From Mermis nigrescens (Eukaryota > Nematoda > Enoplea > Mermithida > Mermithidae), in the NCBI GenBank assembly GCA_036768485.1, contig JAVLUZ010000052.1, forward strand, positions 1 through 64,000: a stretch of DNA of 64,000 bases. The letters are read 5' to 3'. How positions within the stretch are numbered: the first letter of the stretch is position 1; every line of letters begins with the position of its first letter. The position numbers and the translations under genes were made by a program. Positions 31,479 through 39,215 of this stretch are shown one piece after another. The notes under the pieces are model-generated. The model searched no databases. It saw nothing but the letters and a program-made list of their open reading frames with translations, and was not told where the DNA came from.

Positions 31479-32209
31479 TGCACGCAAACAAGATGATTTT
31501 AGTACCGCACGAGTTAGCTGCGGGAGAAAACAAAAGCAATGTAAAATATATGTCAGATTTAGATAATGAAATGTTAAGCATTTTGCAAGATAAGACATTG
31601 CCCATTGATGCTAAAGTAGTAAAATATAATCAAATTTTGCATAGGTATCAAATTGCTAAGCAAGATTCTGAAAAACCGCTTCAATTAGAAATTAAGGAAT
31701 TGAATAATCAGGTTTCACGTGACTCACAGGAAAATAAAGTGATTGATTCCGTAAAGGAGGCAGTGTTTAACATAGTACCAATAAAATGGCAAAAAAATGC
31801 CATGTCACTGTTACAATATGCGCGCACAAGTCCACACATTAGATGGTCTGACAAAGGTGAAATGATTATTGCTGGGAATAAAATTGTTGGTTCAAATATT
31901 GTAGATTTAATTACCGATTTTTCCCGAACAGGCAAGTCTGAGCCGGCTATAGGAGCCGACATTTTTCTGCAAAAATTAATGGACGATAATGTGCCAAAAT
32001 CATCTATTGTAAATAAAAAACGTTTAAGCTTACTGCAAGAAAAAGAGTTGTATGTATCGCCCGATATGTCTACTCCCTCTACAATGGACAAAAGAGCTCG
32101 TACGCAAAGCACACCATCAGACAATTATGAGGCGCTAACGCCGCCAGCGCTTAAAAAAAGACCACGTACGCGCAGTTTGTTGAAAAATTGGACAAAAATA
32201 AGTCTATAA
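31475..32209 (+). CDS. Conserved Polinton protein of 244 aa, function unknown
   Basis: The N-terminal half is helical and charged. Residues from about 110 on contain the recurring block RTSPHIRWSDKGEM, GSNIVDLI and DIFLQKLMDDNVPKSSIVNK, which I recognise from Polinton and adintovirus genomes next to the pX-like gene. The C-terminus is Ser/Thr/Pro-rich and basic (KKRPRTRSLLKNW), suggesting DNA binding or a nuclear signal. It overlaps the upstream gene by four bases. The promoter of the next gene (32205) starts within its last codons. Intact; probably a virion component. No catalytic motif is seen. Confidence 0.65.
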   Translation: MMHANKMILVPHELAAGENKSNVKYMSDLDNEMLSILQDKTLPIDAKVVKYNQILHRYQIAKQDSEKPLQLEIKELNNQVSRDSQENKVIDSVKEAVFNIVPIKWQKNAMSLLQYARTSPHIRWSDKGEMIIAGNKIVGSNIVDLITDFSRTGKSEPAIGADIFLQKLMDDNVPKSSIVNKKRLSLLQEKELYVSPDMSTPSTMDKRARTQSTPSDNYEALTPPALKKRPRTRSLLKNWTKISL

Positions 32210-32212
32210 AAG
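32205..32212 (+). promoter_or_regulatory. TATA box of the 140-aa gene
   Basis: AGTCTATAAAAGAAATG context, 33 bp before the ATG at 32246. Confidence 0.7.
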
Positions 32213-32245
32213 AAATGCGTGCATAAAAAATAACAAATTCTAAAA

Positions 32246-32668
32246 ATGAGACAACAATTTAATCCCGAAAATTTTAACATTTGGCTCGACTACTATAGCG
32301 ACCAGGCTTCACAGGTCGGCTATGGTAATATGATTGGATTTAAGGGAACACCTTACCAACGGGGCGCGGGTTTGGGTAACTTTTTTCGCTCACTTTTTCG
32401 AATGGCTATACCATTAATGAAATCAGCGGCGACTAGCATTGGTAAGCAGGCGCTTGCATCCGGCGCTCACGTAGCAGCTGATGTTCTACACGGTCGACCT
32501 ATAATACAATCATTCGAACAGCATGGAAAAGAAGGCGCATCAAATTTATTAAAACAGGCAAATGAAGCATTACAAAAGGGACGTGGTCTTGGGGTGCGTC
32601 CAAAGTCTATAAAAGAACCTAAGCAGGATATATTTTCAAGTAAAAAGCAAAAACGAAAATGTCATTAA
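32246..32668 (+). CDS. Amphipathic 140-aa virion protein, pVI-like in position
   Basis: Family hallmarks: a YYSDQA start, GFKGTPYQRGAGLGNFFRSLFR (20 residues at most are quoted elsewhere; residues about 32-53), then a long amphipathic Ala/Gly-rich helix through LMKSAATSIGKQALASGAHV and a basic tail with a KKQKRKCH end. The glycine turn plus amphipathic helix recalls the membrane-lytic helix of adenovirus pVI, and these proteins sit just before the major capsid gene in Polintons. The pVI comparison is inference. It overlaps the capsid gene by ten bases, and the capsid TATA box (32608) lies inside it. Intact. Confidence 0.7.
   Translation: MRQQFNPENFNIWLDYYSDQASQVGYGNMIGFKGTPYQRGAGLGNFFRSLFRMAIPLMKSAATSIGKQALASGAHVAADVLHGRPIIQSFEQHGKEGASNLLKQANEALQKGRGLGVRPKSIKEPKQDIFSSKKQKRKCH
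32608..32615 (+). promoter_or_regulatory. TATA box of the major capsid gene
   Basis: AGTCTATAAAAGAA context, 43 bp before the ATG at 32659 and inside the preceding gene. Confidence 0.7.
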
Positions 32669-33969
32669 TCGATTCACTCTCACTCGCTAGTACAAAAAGC
32701 GAGTTAGATTTTTTCACTGTTCCTCCTACCCAGGTTGCTGTGAAAAGAGGATATTGGGATGAAATCAATTTGACTAACCCGGTAACAGATGAAGGTCCTT
32801 ACGAATTTCACATACCTCCCGATCCTCATTTTTTGCAACTAAATAAAAATTACATTTACATGCAGCTTTCATTATCTCCAGGTGTTATGCTAGCAGGAGC
32901 AGATGGAAAAATTCCTGCCACGCCAGCTGTAGCGCCTATAAATTTAATTGGTAAAACATTTTTTAGACAAGTCAAGTTATTTTTAAATGGTAAACTCGTA
33001 CATGATAGCGGCGATAAATATGCATACAGAGCTTTCTTAGAGACCGAACTTAGCTATAATTGGGATGCAAAAAATTCGCATTTACAATCCGCATTGTATA
33101 CTCAAGATAATAAACGGGATTCTGAAGATAATTATGGCTTTAAACAGCGCGTTTCTTACTTTAAAGATAAAACAATAATCGAAGTAACAGCTCCGCTTCA
33201 TATTGATTTATTTTTGCAAGACAGAGTTTTATTAAACTATACCGATTTAAGACTCGAATTAAATAGAAATCCGGATGCATTTGTTTTAGAAAGCCCAGGT
33301 GGAGCAATAAATGCTCGTCTGAGTGTACAACAAATGAAATTTTTAGTAAGAAAAACCGAAATTTTAGACAGTGTGCATTTAGCTGTTGAGCAAGTGCTGA
33401 CTAAAAATACTGCAAAGTATCCTATTCGTAGAGTAATGATGATGAACTTACACATTCCCAGTACATCTCAGTCAACCCCACTTAACACATTATTTTCCGG
33501 ACAGCTCCCTAGACGCATAATTTTTGGATGCATCGATGCAGACGCGTATCGAGGTAACGTTAAAAAATCGCCATTTAATTTTAAATCATATAGCATAAAT
33601 GAAGTTAAAGTGATTTCTGGTGGCGCGACTTTTCCTTCCCATCCTCTGAAGCTAGATTTTAAGAAAGGGAAGTATATTAGAGCGTTTGATCAATTATTTG
33701 AAGTGCTGGATATTGCTAGGGACAATAAAGGAAACAATATAACTCGAGAAGGGTTCAACGATGGTCAGTGCTTTTTTGCATTTGATCTCACTCCCGACGA
33801 AGATGACGGCGCCCATTGGGATCTAATTAGGGAAGGTACGACTAGCATTGAAATTTCCTTTGCAGAAAAAATTCCAGATACAGGTATCGAAGTAGTAGTT
33901 TACGCCGAATTTGATAATTTAGTAATGTTAGATAAGCATCGAAATGTAATATTTGATTATACTGCTTAA
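32659..33969 (+). CDS. MCP: Major capsid protein, F54H12.2 family
   Basis: A 436-aa protein opening with FFTVPPTQVAVKRGYW and continuing with the family's landmarks: GPYEFHIP, a KLFLNGKLVHDSGDKYAYRA-like block (about residues 110-135), AKYPIRRV, LPRRIIFGCIDADAYRG, PFNFKSY, FDLTPDEDDGAHW and VVYAEFDNLVMLD. These match the proteins annotated as F54H12.2-like in many invertebrates, which I take to be the Polinton major capsid protein with the double jelly-roll fold. It would self-assemble into the icosahedral shell. Completely open, with no frameshift or stop, unlike the replication genes of the same element. The protease gene follows 3 bases after its stop. Confidence 0.85.
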   Translation: MSLIDSLSLASTKSELDFFTVPPTQVAVKRGYWDEINLTNPVTDEGPYEFHIPPDPHFLQLNKNYIYMQLSLSPGVMLAGADGKIPATPAVAPINLIGKTFFRQVKLFLNGKLVHDSGDKYAYRAFLETELSYNWDAKNSHLQSALYTQDNKRDSEDNYGFKQRVSYFKDKTIIEVTAPLHIDLFLQDRVLLNYTDLRLELNRNPDAFVLESPGGAINARLSVQQMKFLVRKTEILDSVHLAVEQVLTKNTAKYPIRRVMMMNLHIPSTSQSTPLNTLFSGQLPRRIIFGCIDADAYRGNVKKSPFNFKSYSINEVKVISGGATFPSHPLKLDFKKGKYIRAFDQLFEVLDIARDNKGNNITREGFNDGQCFFAFDLTPDEDDGAHWDLIREGTTSIEISFAEKIPDTGIEVVVYAEFDNLVMLDKHRNVIFDYTA

Positions 33970-33972
33970 AAG

Positions 33973-34482
33973 ATGAATACTATTCAGCTAATTAACGTTT
34001 TAAACAGCGACCAGGCGGTTGGTCGAGTTTTTTGTGGAGTTTTTCCGAGCGATAAACTACCGCCAATTTTTAGTAAACCATCTGCATTAGTTATGAATAC
34101 AGACCCTAGTAATCTGCCCGGCTCCCACTGGGTATGCTTGTTTTTCGATGCAAATGATAAATGCGAATATTTCGATAGCTACGGACTATCGCCCAGTGAA
34201 AAAACGCGCGAGTACGTACTAAAATATGCATCACACTTAAAATATAATAAAAAATGTGTGCAGAAACCTCTAACATCTACGTGCGGACAATTGTGCGTAT
34301 ATTTTTTAGTATGGCGCTGCAGAGAAGTGCCTATGAAATTGATTTTACAAAGTTTAGAAAAAAGCTTTTCTGATGAATTCGTTACCGGTTTTGTAAATAG
34401 TCTATTTAAGCTCAGCACAACAGTAGTAAATGAAGAATTTCTAGTTAATCAAATTGCTAATCAATGGATCAATTTTATGTAA
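33973..34482 (+). CDS. PRO: Adenain-type capsid maturation cysteine protease
   Basis: 169 aa. The catalytic triad is visible: His52 in NTDPSNLPGSHW, Asp68 in EYFDSYG, and Cys104 in TSTCGQLCVYFL, in the order and spacing of adenovirus protease and Polinton PRO. It should cleave virion precursor proteins during assembly. All three residues are present and the frame is intact. It lies directly between the major capsid gene (3-base gap) and the penton-like gene (19-base overlap). No clear TATA box precedes it, so it may share the capsid transcript. Confidence 0.95.
   Translation: MNTIQLINVLNSDQAVGRVFCGVFPSDKLPPIFSKPSALVMNTDPSNLPGSHWVCLFFDANDKCEYFDSYGLSPSEKTREYVLKYASHLKYNKKCVQKPLTSTCGQLCVYFLVWRCREVPMKLILQSLEKSFSDEFVTGFVNSLFKLSTTVVNEEFLVNQIANQWINFM
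34403..34410 (+). promoter_or_regulatory. Possible TATA box of the penton-like gene
   Basis: TATTTAAG in the context TAGTCTATTTAAG, 54 bp before the ATG at 34464. A weaker match than the others. Confidence 0.35.
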
Positions 34483-35216
34483 CATTACCCAGTAACACTG
34501 TTAGCGATAAACAAAATACCCCATCTGAATTTACCGTACATTTGCCACAAAAAATTAAATTGACTGGAGATTGGGAATGTGGTCTATGTCAGCTAATCTA
34601 CCCACACAATTGGGAAACGCTAAAAACTGAAAAAACTGATATTCATATAACAGACGCTGATGACGACGATCATGTAATTAAGATACCGCTAGGGTGTTAC
34701 GACTCAATACATGAATTTGTTGAGACGATGCAATTCTGCCTTCTAAATGGGGGCGAAATTGTGAAAAAGGGAATATTTTTTAAATACTTTAGTACGATAA
34801 AGCGAGTACAAACAATAGTGTACAGTGAATTTGTAAAATCAGTAACATTACCACCAGAAATAACCAAAATTTTAGGGTTTCAAGATAACAAAATAACGAA
34901 ATCAGTATGGGGCGTTAATGAACCAAATATGCACGTTGGGGGCATTGAAGTATTGTACATTTACGCAAATATTTTGGAACCACAAATTGTTGGAGATGTG
35001 GCGGCTCCCTTATTACGAATTGTTAACGTAGAAGGGTCCTACCCCAATATTATCGATAAAACCTTCGACTTTCCTCACTACGTACCCGTCCTAGTTAAAG
35101 ATATTTCAAGTATTGAAATTAATATTAAAGACGATTTAGATGAATTTGTTCCATTTATTTCGGGGAAAGTGATTGTCAAATTGCATTTCCGAAAAATTAA
35201 ACCGTCCTACTTTTAA
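34464..35216 (+). CDS. Penton-like minor capsid protein (250 aa)
   Basis: Starts MDQFYVTLPSNTVSD, with NTPSEFTVHLPQKIKLTGDW early and repeated beta-strand-like segments throughout. Length, position after the protease and the opening motif fit the second, single jelly-roll capsid protein of Polintons, which would form vertices. The fold assignment is inference; the N-terminal SNTxSxFxVxLP pattern recurs in such proteins. The ATG lies inside the protease gene (19-base overlap). Intact. Downstream, after 47 bases, is the TBP gene. Confidence 0.65.
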   Translation: MDQFYVTLPSNTVSDKQNTPSEFTVHLPQKIKLTGDWECGLCQLIYPHNWETLKTEKTDIHITDADDDDHVIKIPLGCYDSIHEFVETMQFCLLNGGEIVKKGIFFKYFSTIKRVQTIVYSEFVKSVTLPPEITKILGFQDNKITKSVWGVNEPNMHVGGIEVLYIYANILEPQIVGDVAAPLLRIVNVEGSYPNIIDKTFDFPHYVPVLVKDISSIEINIKDDLDEFVPFISGKVIVKLHFRKIKPSYF

Positions 35217-35219
35217 GGA

Positions 35220-35227
35220 TATAAATA
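35220..35227 (+). promoter_or_regulatory. TATA box of the TBP gene
   Basis: TATAAATA, 36 bp before the ATG at 35264. The TBP gene thus has a promoter its own product could bind. Confidence 0.75.
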
Positions 35228-35263
35228 CTCGTGTTTTTCAATTAATTATCATTATTAATCAAA

Positions 35264-35797
35264 ATGGCTACGATTGTGAACGTCGTTTCAACAGCTCGGC
35301 TTTCCACAAAACCCCTAAATTTATACAAAATTAAGAAAAGTTGCGATGGGGTAGAGTTCGATCATAAGCGTTTCAATGCTATGATTATTAGATTAAAAGA
35401 ACCTAAAGCAACAGGTTTGTTATTTAATTCGGGAAAATTAGTTTGTGTAGGTGCAAGGAGCGTACAAGAAAATAACGTTGCAAACAAGAAAATTTGCAAA
35501 TTATTACAAACTAGTGAATATAAGCTACAACTTACCACTCATAAAATCCATAACGTCGTTGGTTCTGGCAATATCCATAGGCGAATAAACGTACCATCTT
35601 TCGCTAGAGCTTATCGCAAAATTGTTGAGTATGAACCCGAGTTGTTTTGCGCCGCAAAACTTACATTCCCAGATAGCAGAGCTACGGCGCTCATTTTCAG
35701 TTCTGGCAAGATCGTAATCACAGGTCTGAAAACTGAGTCGCAAGTACACCGATTTTATAAAAACGTTATTTTTCTCATAAGCCCTTTCCACATATGA
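35264..35797 (+). CDS. TBP: TATA-box-binding protein (TBP) carried by the Polinton
   Basis: 177 aa, the full length of the conserved TBP core and nothing more. Repeat 1 (about residues 1-88) begins IVNVVSTARL and holds KRFNAMIIRLKEP and LLFNSGKLVCVGARS. Repeat 2 (about 90-172) begins IHNVVGS and holds YEPELF and ALIFSSGKIVITGLKTE. The four phenylalanines that kink TATA DNA (F37, F54, F128, F145) and the two central asparagines (N6, N97) are all present, so TATA binding is likely. Single exon, intact, with its own TATA box. It lies between the penton-like gene and the right terminal repeat (23-base gap), inside the element. It is clearly diverged from animal TBP, so it is not a recent host retrocopy. 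Likely role: directing host RNA polymerase to the element's TATA promoters; this is inference. Confidence 0.93.
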   Translation: MATIVNVVSTARLSTKPLNLYKIKKSCDGVEFDHKRFNAMIIRLKEPKATGLLFNSGKLVCVGARSVQENNVANKKICKLLQTSEYKLQLTTHKIHNVVGSGNIHRRINVPSFARAYRKIVEYEPELFCAAKLTFPDSRATALIFSSGKIVITGLKTESQVHRFYKNVIFLISPFHI

Positions 35798-35933
35798 GGT
35801 TATGTGTACATATAGGTTATATGTATCTGAGCAATATGTGATTAATCATACTACCTATACAGCACTTGTTGTGACCTGATCACAGCATTTTTAAATTAAT
35901 GGATAAAAATTATGCATGTAGTCTATAAAAGAA

Positions 35934-35941
35934 ATGTCTAT
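35934..35941 (+). promoter_or_regulatory. Outward TATA box in right terminal repeat
   Basis: AGTCTATAAAAGAAATG context, about 60 bp before the A box of the tRNA-like unit. No protein gene follows. Confidence 0.55.
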
Positions 35942-35990
35942 TCAGTGTAAACGCCCTTGGAATGTATAGAGAATAAAATTTTTGTAGCGA

Positions 35991-36070
35991 CACTTTGTCT
36001 AGTCTAGTGGTAGAAGGTGGAACTTACGATTTCAGAACCTGAGGTTCGATTCTTGAAGGCATCAAATTTT
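35991..36070 (+). ncRNA. tRNA-like Pol III unit in right terminal repeat
   Basis: A box TAGTCTAGTGG at 36000-36010 fits the tRNA A-box consensus. B box GGTTCGATTCT at 36043-36053 fits with one change. TTTT at 36067-36070 would terminate Pol III. The anticodon arm can form (TGGAA with TTTCA) around a TAC triplet, and the T arm has one mismatch. The acceptor stem does not pair. It is therefore likely a tRNA-derived small RNA or Pol III promoter, present in both terminal repeats. Confidence 0.5.
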
Positions 36071-36578
36071 ATCAAAAAAGAAAATGTTCTGAAATGATTA
36101 AAACTGTTCCTTTTATCAGTGAATGGTTTATTAAAAATTATGTGAACCAAATTCTGAAGAGGTTGTGAAGTTGCTTAGTTTAGTACGAGTGTACTTATGA
36201 TGAATCATACTTCCTAGTTAAACCCGTGAAAATGATGTTTCAAGTCTCCTTTACATTCGACGGAATTGCAGAGAATATGCTCAGGCTGAACAGCCTGGGC
36301 CCCCGAGCTAGCTCGCCCCAGCTAGCTCTGGGACTTCAAGGGTATGGCCCGAACCCCTCCCCCAGGGCTAGCTCGCCCCAGCTTGCCCTGGTATTTCAAG
36401 GGGTACAGTGCACTTGTGCCTTCAAGTACAAGTGTACTGAGCTCGGCGCTTTGCGCCTATGCTTCAACATGTAGTATAGTTAATCATTGTAGCGCCCCAA
36501 GGTCCAGCTGTACTACTTATGATTTAAAAAACACTGACCAATAGACTCCATTTTTGATCTTAAGATTTAACTTACTAT

Positions 36579-37640
36579 TTATAGCTTTACAATATCAGAA
36601 ACCCACGAGTCAAATTTAGGCGGGTAACCTCTCCAGCGCACCAAATAATCAGTTTTCTTGCCTTTTTTACGAATTTTTATAATTTTTTCAATTACGAATA
36701 AATCATCTGATTTTGCACTAATTTTCTGCAGCTCGGTTTCGTAGAAAATACCCTCTAATTTTTCCCCCTTTTGATCTTCGAGAGTATAAACGGGTGGTGT
36801 GCGAGCAAACCTCTCTTTAACAATGAAATATTCTTCGGTCCAGTTGGGCCAGAATCCTTTTTCGAATGTGCGTTTCACTTTACTTATACGAACTTTATCA
36901 CCAATATCAAATTTAAAAACAACGTTCGGTTTATCAATTCTGAATGCTTTGTTTAAAATTTCTCTTTCGTTTTTATAGGTAACGTTAGCGGGGGATGTAC
37001 CAATGGTCCTATGAAAACAATTATTATAATTTTTAAGCAAATCGGGCAAAATGTCAATATATTTAAATGTATTCTTTTTAGTGAAATATCGCCACATGCG
37101 TTCTTTAAGCGTACGATTAAACCGCTCAACAATACTAGCTTTCATTTCGCTTTTGGTCGTGAAAAAGTCAATAAATTGAGATTTCAAAAATTGCTGAAAT
37201 TCCTTGTTTGTAAACTCAGTTCCCTGATCCGTTTGCAGTTTATATGGTTTACGGCCCGACGATTTGAAAATTTTCTGAAAAGATGCGATAATTTCTTTAC
37301 CAGTTTTTGATTTAAGTGGCACTGACCATGCATACTTTGAGAAAATGTCAATACAATTGAGTAGGTACTTAAAATTATGATTGTAGTCGGCTAACGATTG
37401 TAGATCAACCAAATCCGCTTGCCACTGCTCATCAACCCCGCTAACAATTACCTTGTTACGCGAATAATCGTTTCTTTGCAGGTTTGTGTAGTGTATATGT
37501 GGGTTGCTTTTCCAGCCATGCTTTTACCTTTTCAAATTTTGTAGCTGGACGTAACTTTTTACTCGAGCAAAAAGTTGATTCGCCCCAGTATACCCAGTTT
37601 GAGGGTCGTAATATAATTTTGTCAACAATTTATCCATTTT
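36579..37640 (-). pseudogene. INT: Integrase with chromodomain, core intact
   Basis: Polinton integrase. The core (open from 37412 to 36579, 277 codons) has the complete D,D-35-E set: Asp in NCIDIFSKYAW, Asp in TDQGTEFTN, Glu in VERFNRTLK. It is followed by the DNA-binding part and a C-terminal chromodomain (FVIEKIIKIRK, YLVRWRGYPPKFDSW). The N-terminal zinc region is frameshifted twice (near 37560 and 37470), so the full protein is not encoded as written. It would insert Polinton DNA, and the chromodomain would guide it to chromatin. Much better preserved than the copy inside the main element (26884-27660). Confidence 0.88.
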
Positions 37641-37644
37641 TACA

Positions 37645-37780
37645 TTTATTTTATTTTTTAATATTTATGCTCTTATTGGCCGATCAAACGGATCGTTTCC
37701 GGCTCCCACCGCGTGGAGGTTAAGAGCAACGGGAGCCTGCGTTTTTAGAAAACGCACATTTTACTTGTAAATTCACAACA
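37645..37780. other. Hairpin-rich spacer
   Basis: GGCTCCC pairs with GGGAGCC and GCGTTTT with AAAACGC, resembling the gene-end hairpins of the main element. Confidence 0.4.
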
Positions 37781-38100
37781 AACGATCTACTTGTTGCAAA
37801 ATACAGTTATCATACATGTTTTCCCACATGTTCTTTCCATTTTGATCAAAAGCCAGCATACAAGCCACACAAAGAATCAACATCTTTGTTTAAAATGGCT
37901 GCTTTCAGTCTCAATGCAAAAATCCAAAATGCTTCGCGTTTATCAATTTCGCGCTGTTCCTCTTTAAACGCATCGCTCATGTAACCCCAGAAACAGGAGC
38001 CTATGCTTTGAACATTTCTGACGCTCAAGTAGCGATTGTTAGCTTTTTCAATAAGCTTTCGGACAAAATGATGGTACGCTAGTTCACCGGGTGAAGACAT
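37780..38100 (-). pseudogene. Protein B, second-fragment copy (frameshifted)
   Basis: Starts MSSPGELAYHHF and keeps VRNVQSIGSCFW, clearly homologous to 28733-29054. The frame breaks near 37850, and the C-terminal part (KNMWENMYDNCIL) continues in another frame. A TATAAATA box lies upstream at 38147-38154 (minus). Confidence 0.7.
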
Positions 38101-38146
38101 GCTTTCTTTTAATTAGCTGCTATATAATATACCTAACGCGCACCCT

Positions 38147-38154
38147 TATTTATA
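38147..38154 (-). promoter_or_regulatory. TATA box of gene B, second fragment
   Basis: Context AGTCTATAAATAAG on minus; shows the promoter type is shared by a diverged Polinton. Confidence 0.6.
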
Positions 38155-38157
38155 GAC

Positions 38158-38488
38158 TTAGTAAGCTGTTTTGGCCTTTTCCTCCTCAGCCTGCTGATCA
38201 GAATAGCGCTTCAGCACTCTTTTGCCCGCTTCCTGCATGGCTCTATTAAACTCGCTGCACCTGGGGCACATTTGGATATTCAAGTACCACCTGCCAGAAT
38301 TTGTTTCGAAAAAGTCCCTTTCAGAACTATTTTTCTGACAAAAATAGCAAAGCTGGATCATTAGGGCAGTACATGGGCCGATCCAAGTTCCTCCCACATA
38401 GCTCTATGGCCGGTTTGATGGACCGGCCATAGGGCTTCTTCTCCTCATCCAGAAAAAGACGCTTTTGGATTTCCCTGATTTCTTCCAT
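38158..38488 (-). pseudogene. Zinc-ribbon protein A, second-fragment copy (frameshifted)
   Basis: Begins MEEIREIQKRLFLDEE and has CYFC and CPRC like the copies at 28343 and 30021. The frame changes near 38365, just after RNLDRPMY. A TATAAATA box is at 38538-38545 (minus). Confidence 0.72.
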
Positions 38489-38537
38489 TTTCTCTTTAAA
38501 GTAGCTAGAAAAGTAGTTAAACAGTAGACCATTATTA

Positions 38538-38545
38538 GTATTTAT
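38538..38545 (-). promoter_or_regulatory. TATA box of gene A, second fragment
   Basis: TATAAATA on minus, 49 bp before the ATG at 38488. Confidence 0.55.
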
Positions 38546-38830
38546 AGATTTCAGGGGGAAGGTGGTTATTTCGGTCAATTCTTCCAGTTTCCTACAATTT
38601 AAACCCCATTAATAGTGTAATAACACGCTAATATTTATAATGTATGTCCCGGCGGTTCTTCTACTATATGGAACCGTGATCCGAGCCAGTACCTATCTAT
38701 GTGTGTAAAGTAAAAATGGTCGGGTCTTAGTTCGCCACCGAGTGGCTTAAGCCCGTTGCGCCCCGACAAGGCGCCCGACCGTTGCAACAGGTCTTACCTT
38801 TCTTCTTCATCCCGCTCTTCTTCCTGAAAA

Positions 38831-39215
38831 AACAGTGTAAACTTTAATCGGAATACTGTAGTTTGCTGCGCTAAAATTTTGTACATAACATATACTTAAC
38901 ATACTCTGAAAATTTGAGCCTGATCCGAGTGCTGGTTCTTGACTTGCGCCTCTTCAAAAATAACCCCCGGGGTAATAACCCCACGGGTAATAAACCCGGG
39001 GTTACCCATGGAAATTTACCTCCCCTGGCCCTGGGCCCTGGCCCTGGGCTGGACGCGCGCACTCCTCCCCGGGCAGGTTTGGGCACGCCCAACCCCTCTG
39101 GACTACCCCCGCACTTACTCTGGGCATGTCTGGACATGTTTATTATAATTGATTATTATAATTGATTTTTTGTTATAAAAAATAAAAATCTCCCTAGGGA
39201 CCCACGGTTAACTAC
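38831..39215. other. Locally GC-rich low-complexity stretch
   Basis: Contains CCCGGGGT-type short inverted repeats (38955-39010) and tandem CCCTGG units (39020-39050). Open frames here are compositional. Confidence 0.4.

Larger units (their letters stand above)
16266..36484 (+). mobile_element. Maverick/Polinton element with intact capsid module and TBP gene
   Basis: A 20.2-kb element delimited by 665-bp terminal inverted repeats. It holds the diagnostic Polinton set: protein-primed DNA polymerase B, retroviral-type integrase, adenain-type cysteine protease and F54H12.2-family major capsid protein. Without the inserted transposons (16987-17747, 18927-22797) and one palindrome arm it would be about 14 kb, ordinary for the group. 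Terminal bases read ATTAACTATACTAC. No convincing 6-bp target duplication is seen. No FtsK/HerA-type ATPase was found. The polymerase and integrase are broken, while the genes from 31134 to 35797 are open. Confidence 0.92.
35821..36484. repeat. Right terminal inverted repeat of the Polinton
   Basis: 664 bp, inverted match to 16266-16930. It contains the outward TATA box, the tRNA-like unit, two tandem CTAGCTCGCCCCAGCT units (about 36305-36390) and palindromes near the end. An 82-codon frame here (36226-36474) is made of these repeats and is not called. Confidence 0.92.
36579..38830 (-). mobile_element. Second Polinton fragment, outside the terminal repeat
   Basis: Contains, in minus-strand order, protein A, protein B and an integrase: the same order as inside the palindrome of the main element but clearly diverged in sequence. 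It begins about 95 bp beyond the right terminal repeat. No terminal repeat of its own is seen. It may be the remnant of an older Polinton into or beside which the main element inserted. Confidence 0.75.

Noticed and set aside
31134..35797. Exogenous virus genome instead of a transposon
   Set aside because: Terminal inverted repeats, an integrase and nested host transposons show an integrated, ageing Polinton; particle formation is not excluded.
35991..36070. A functional valine tRNA gene
   Set aside because: A TAC triplet sits at the anticodon position, but the acceptor stem does not pair; kept only as a tRNA-like unit.
36226..36474. 82-codon frame in the right terminal repeat after an outward TATA box
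   Set aside because: Built from GC-rich tandem palindromes and read through the repeat end; no protein-like features.
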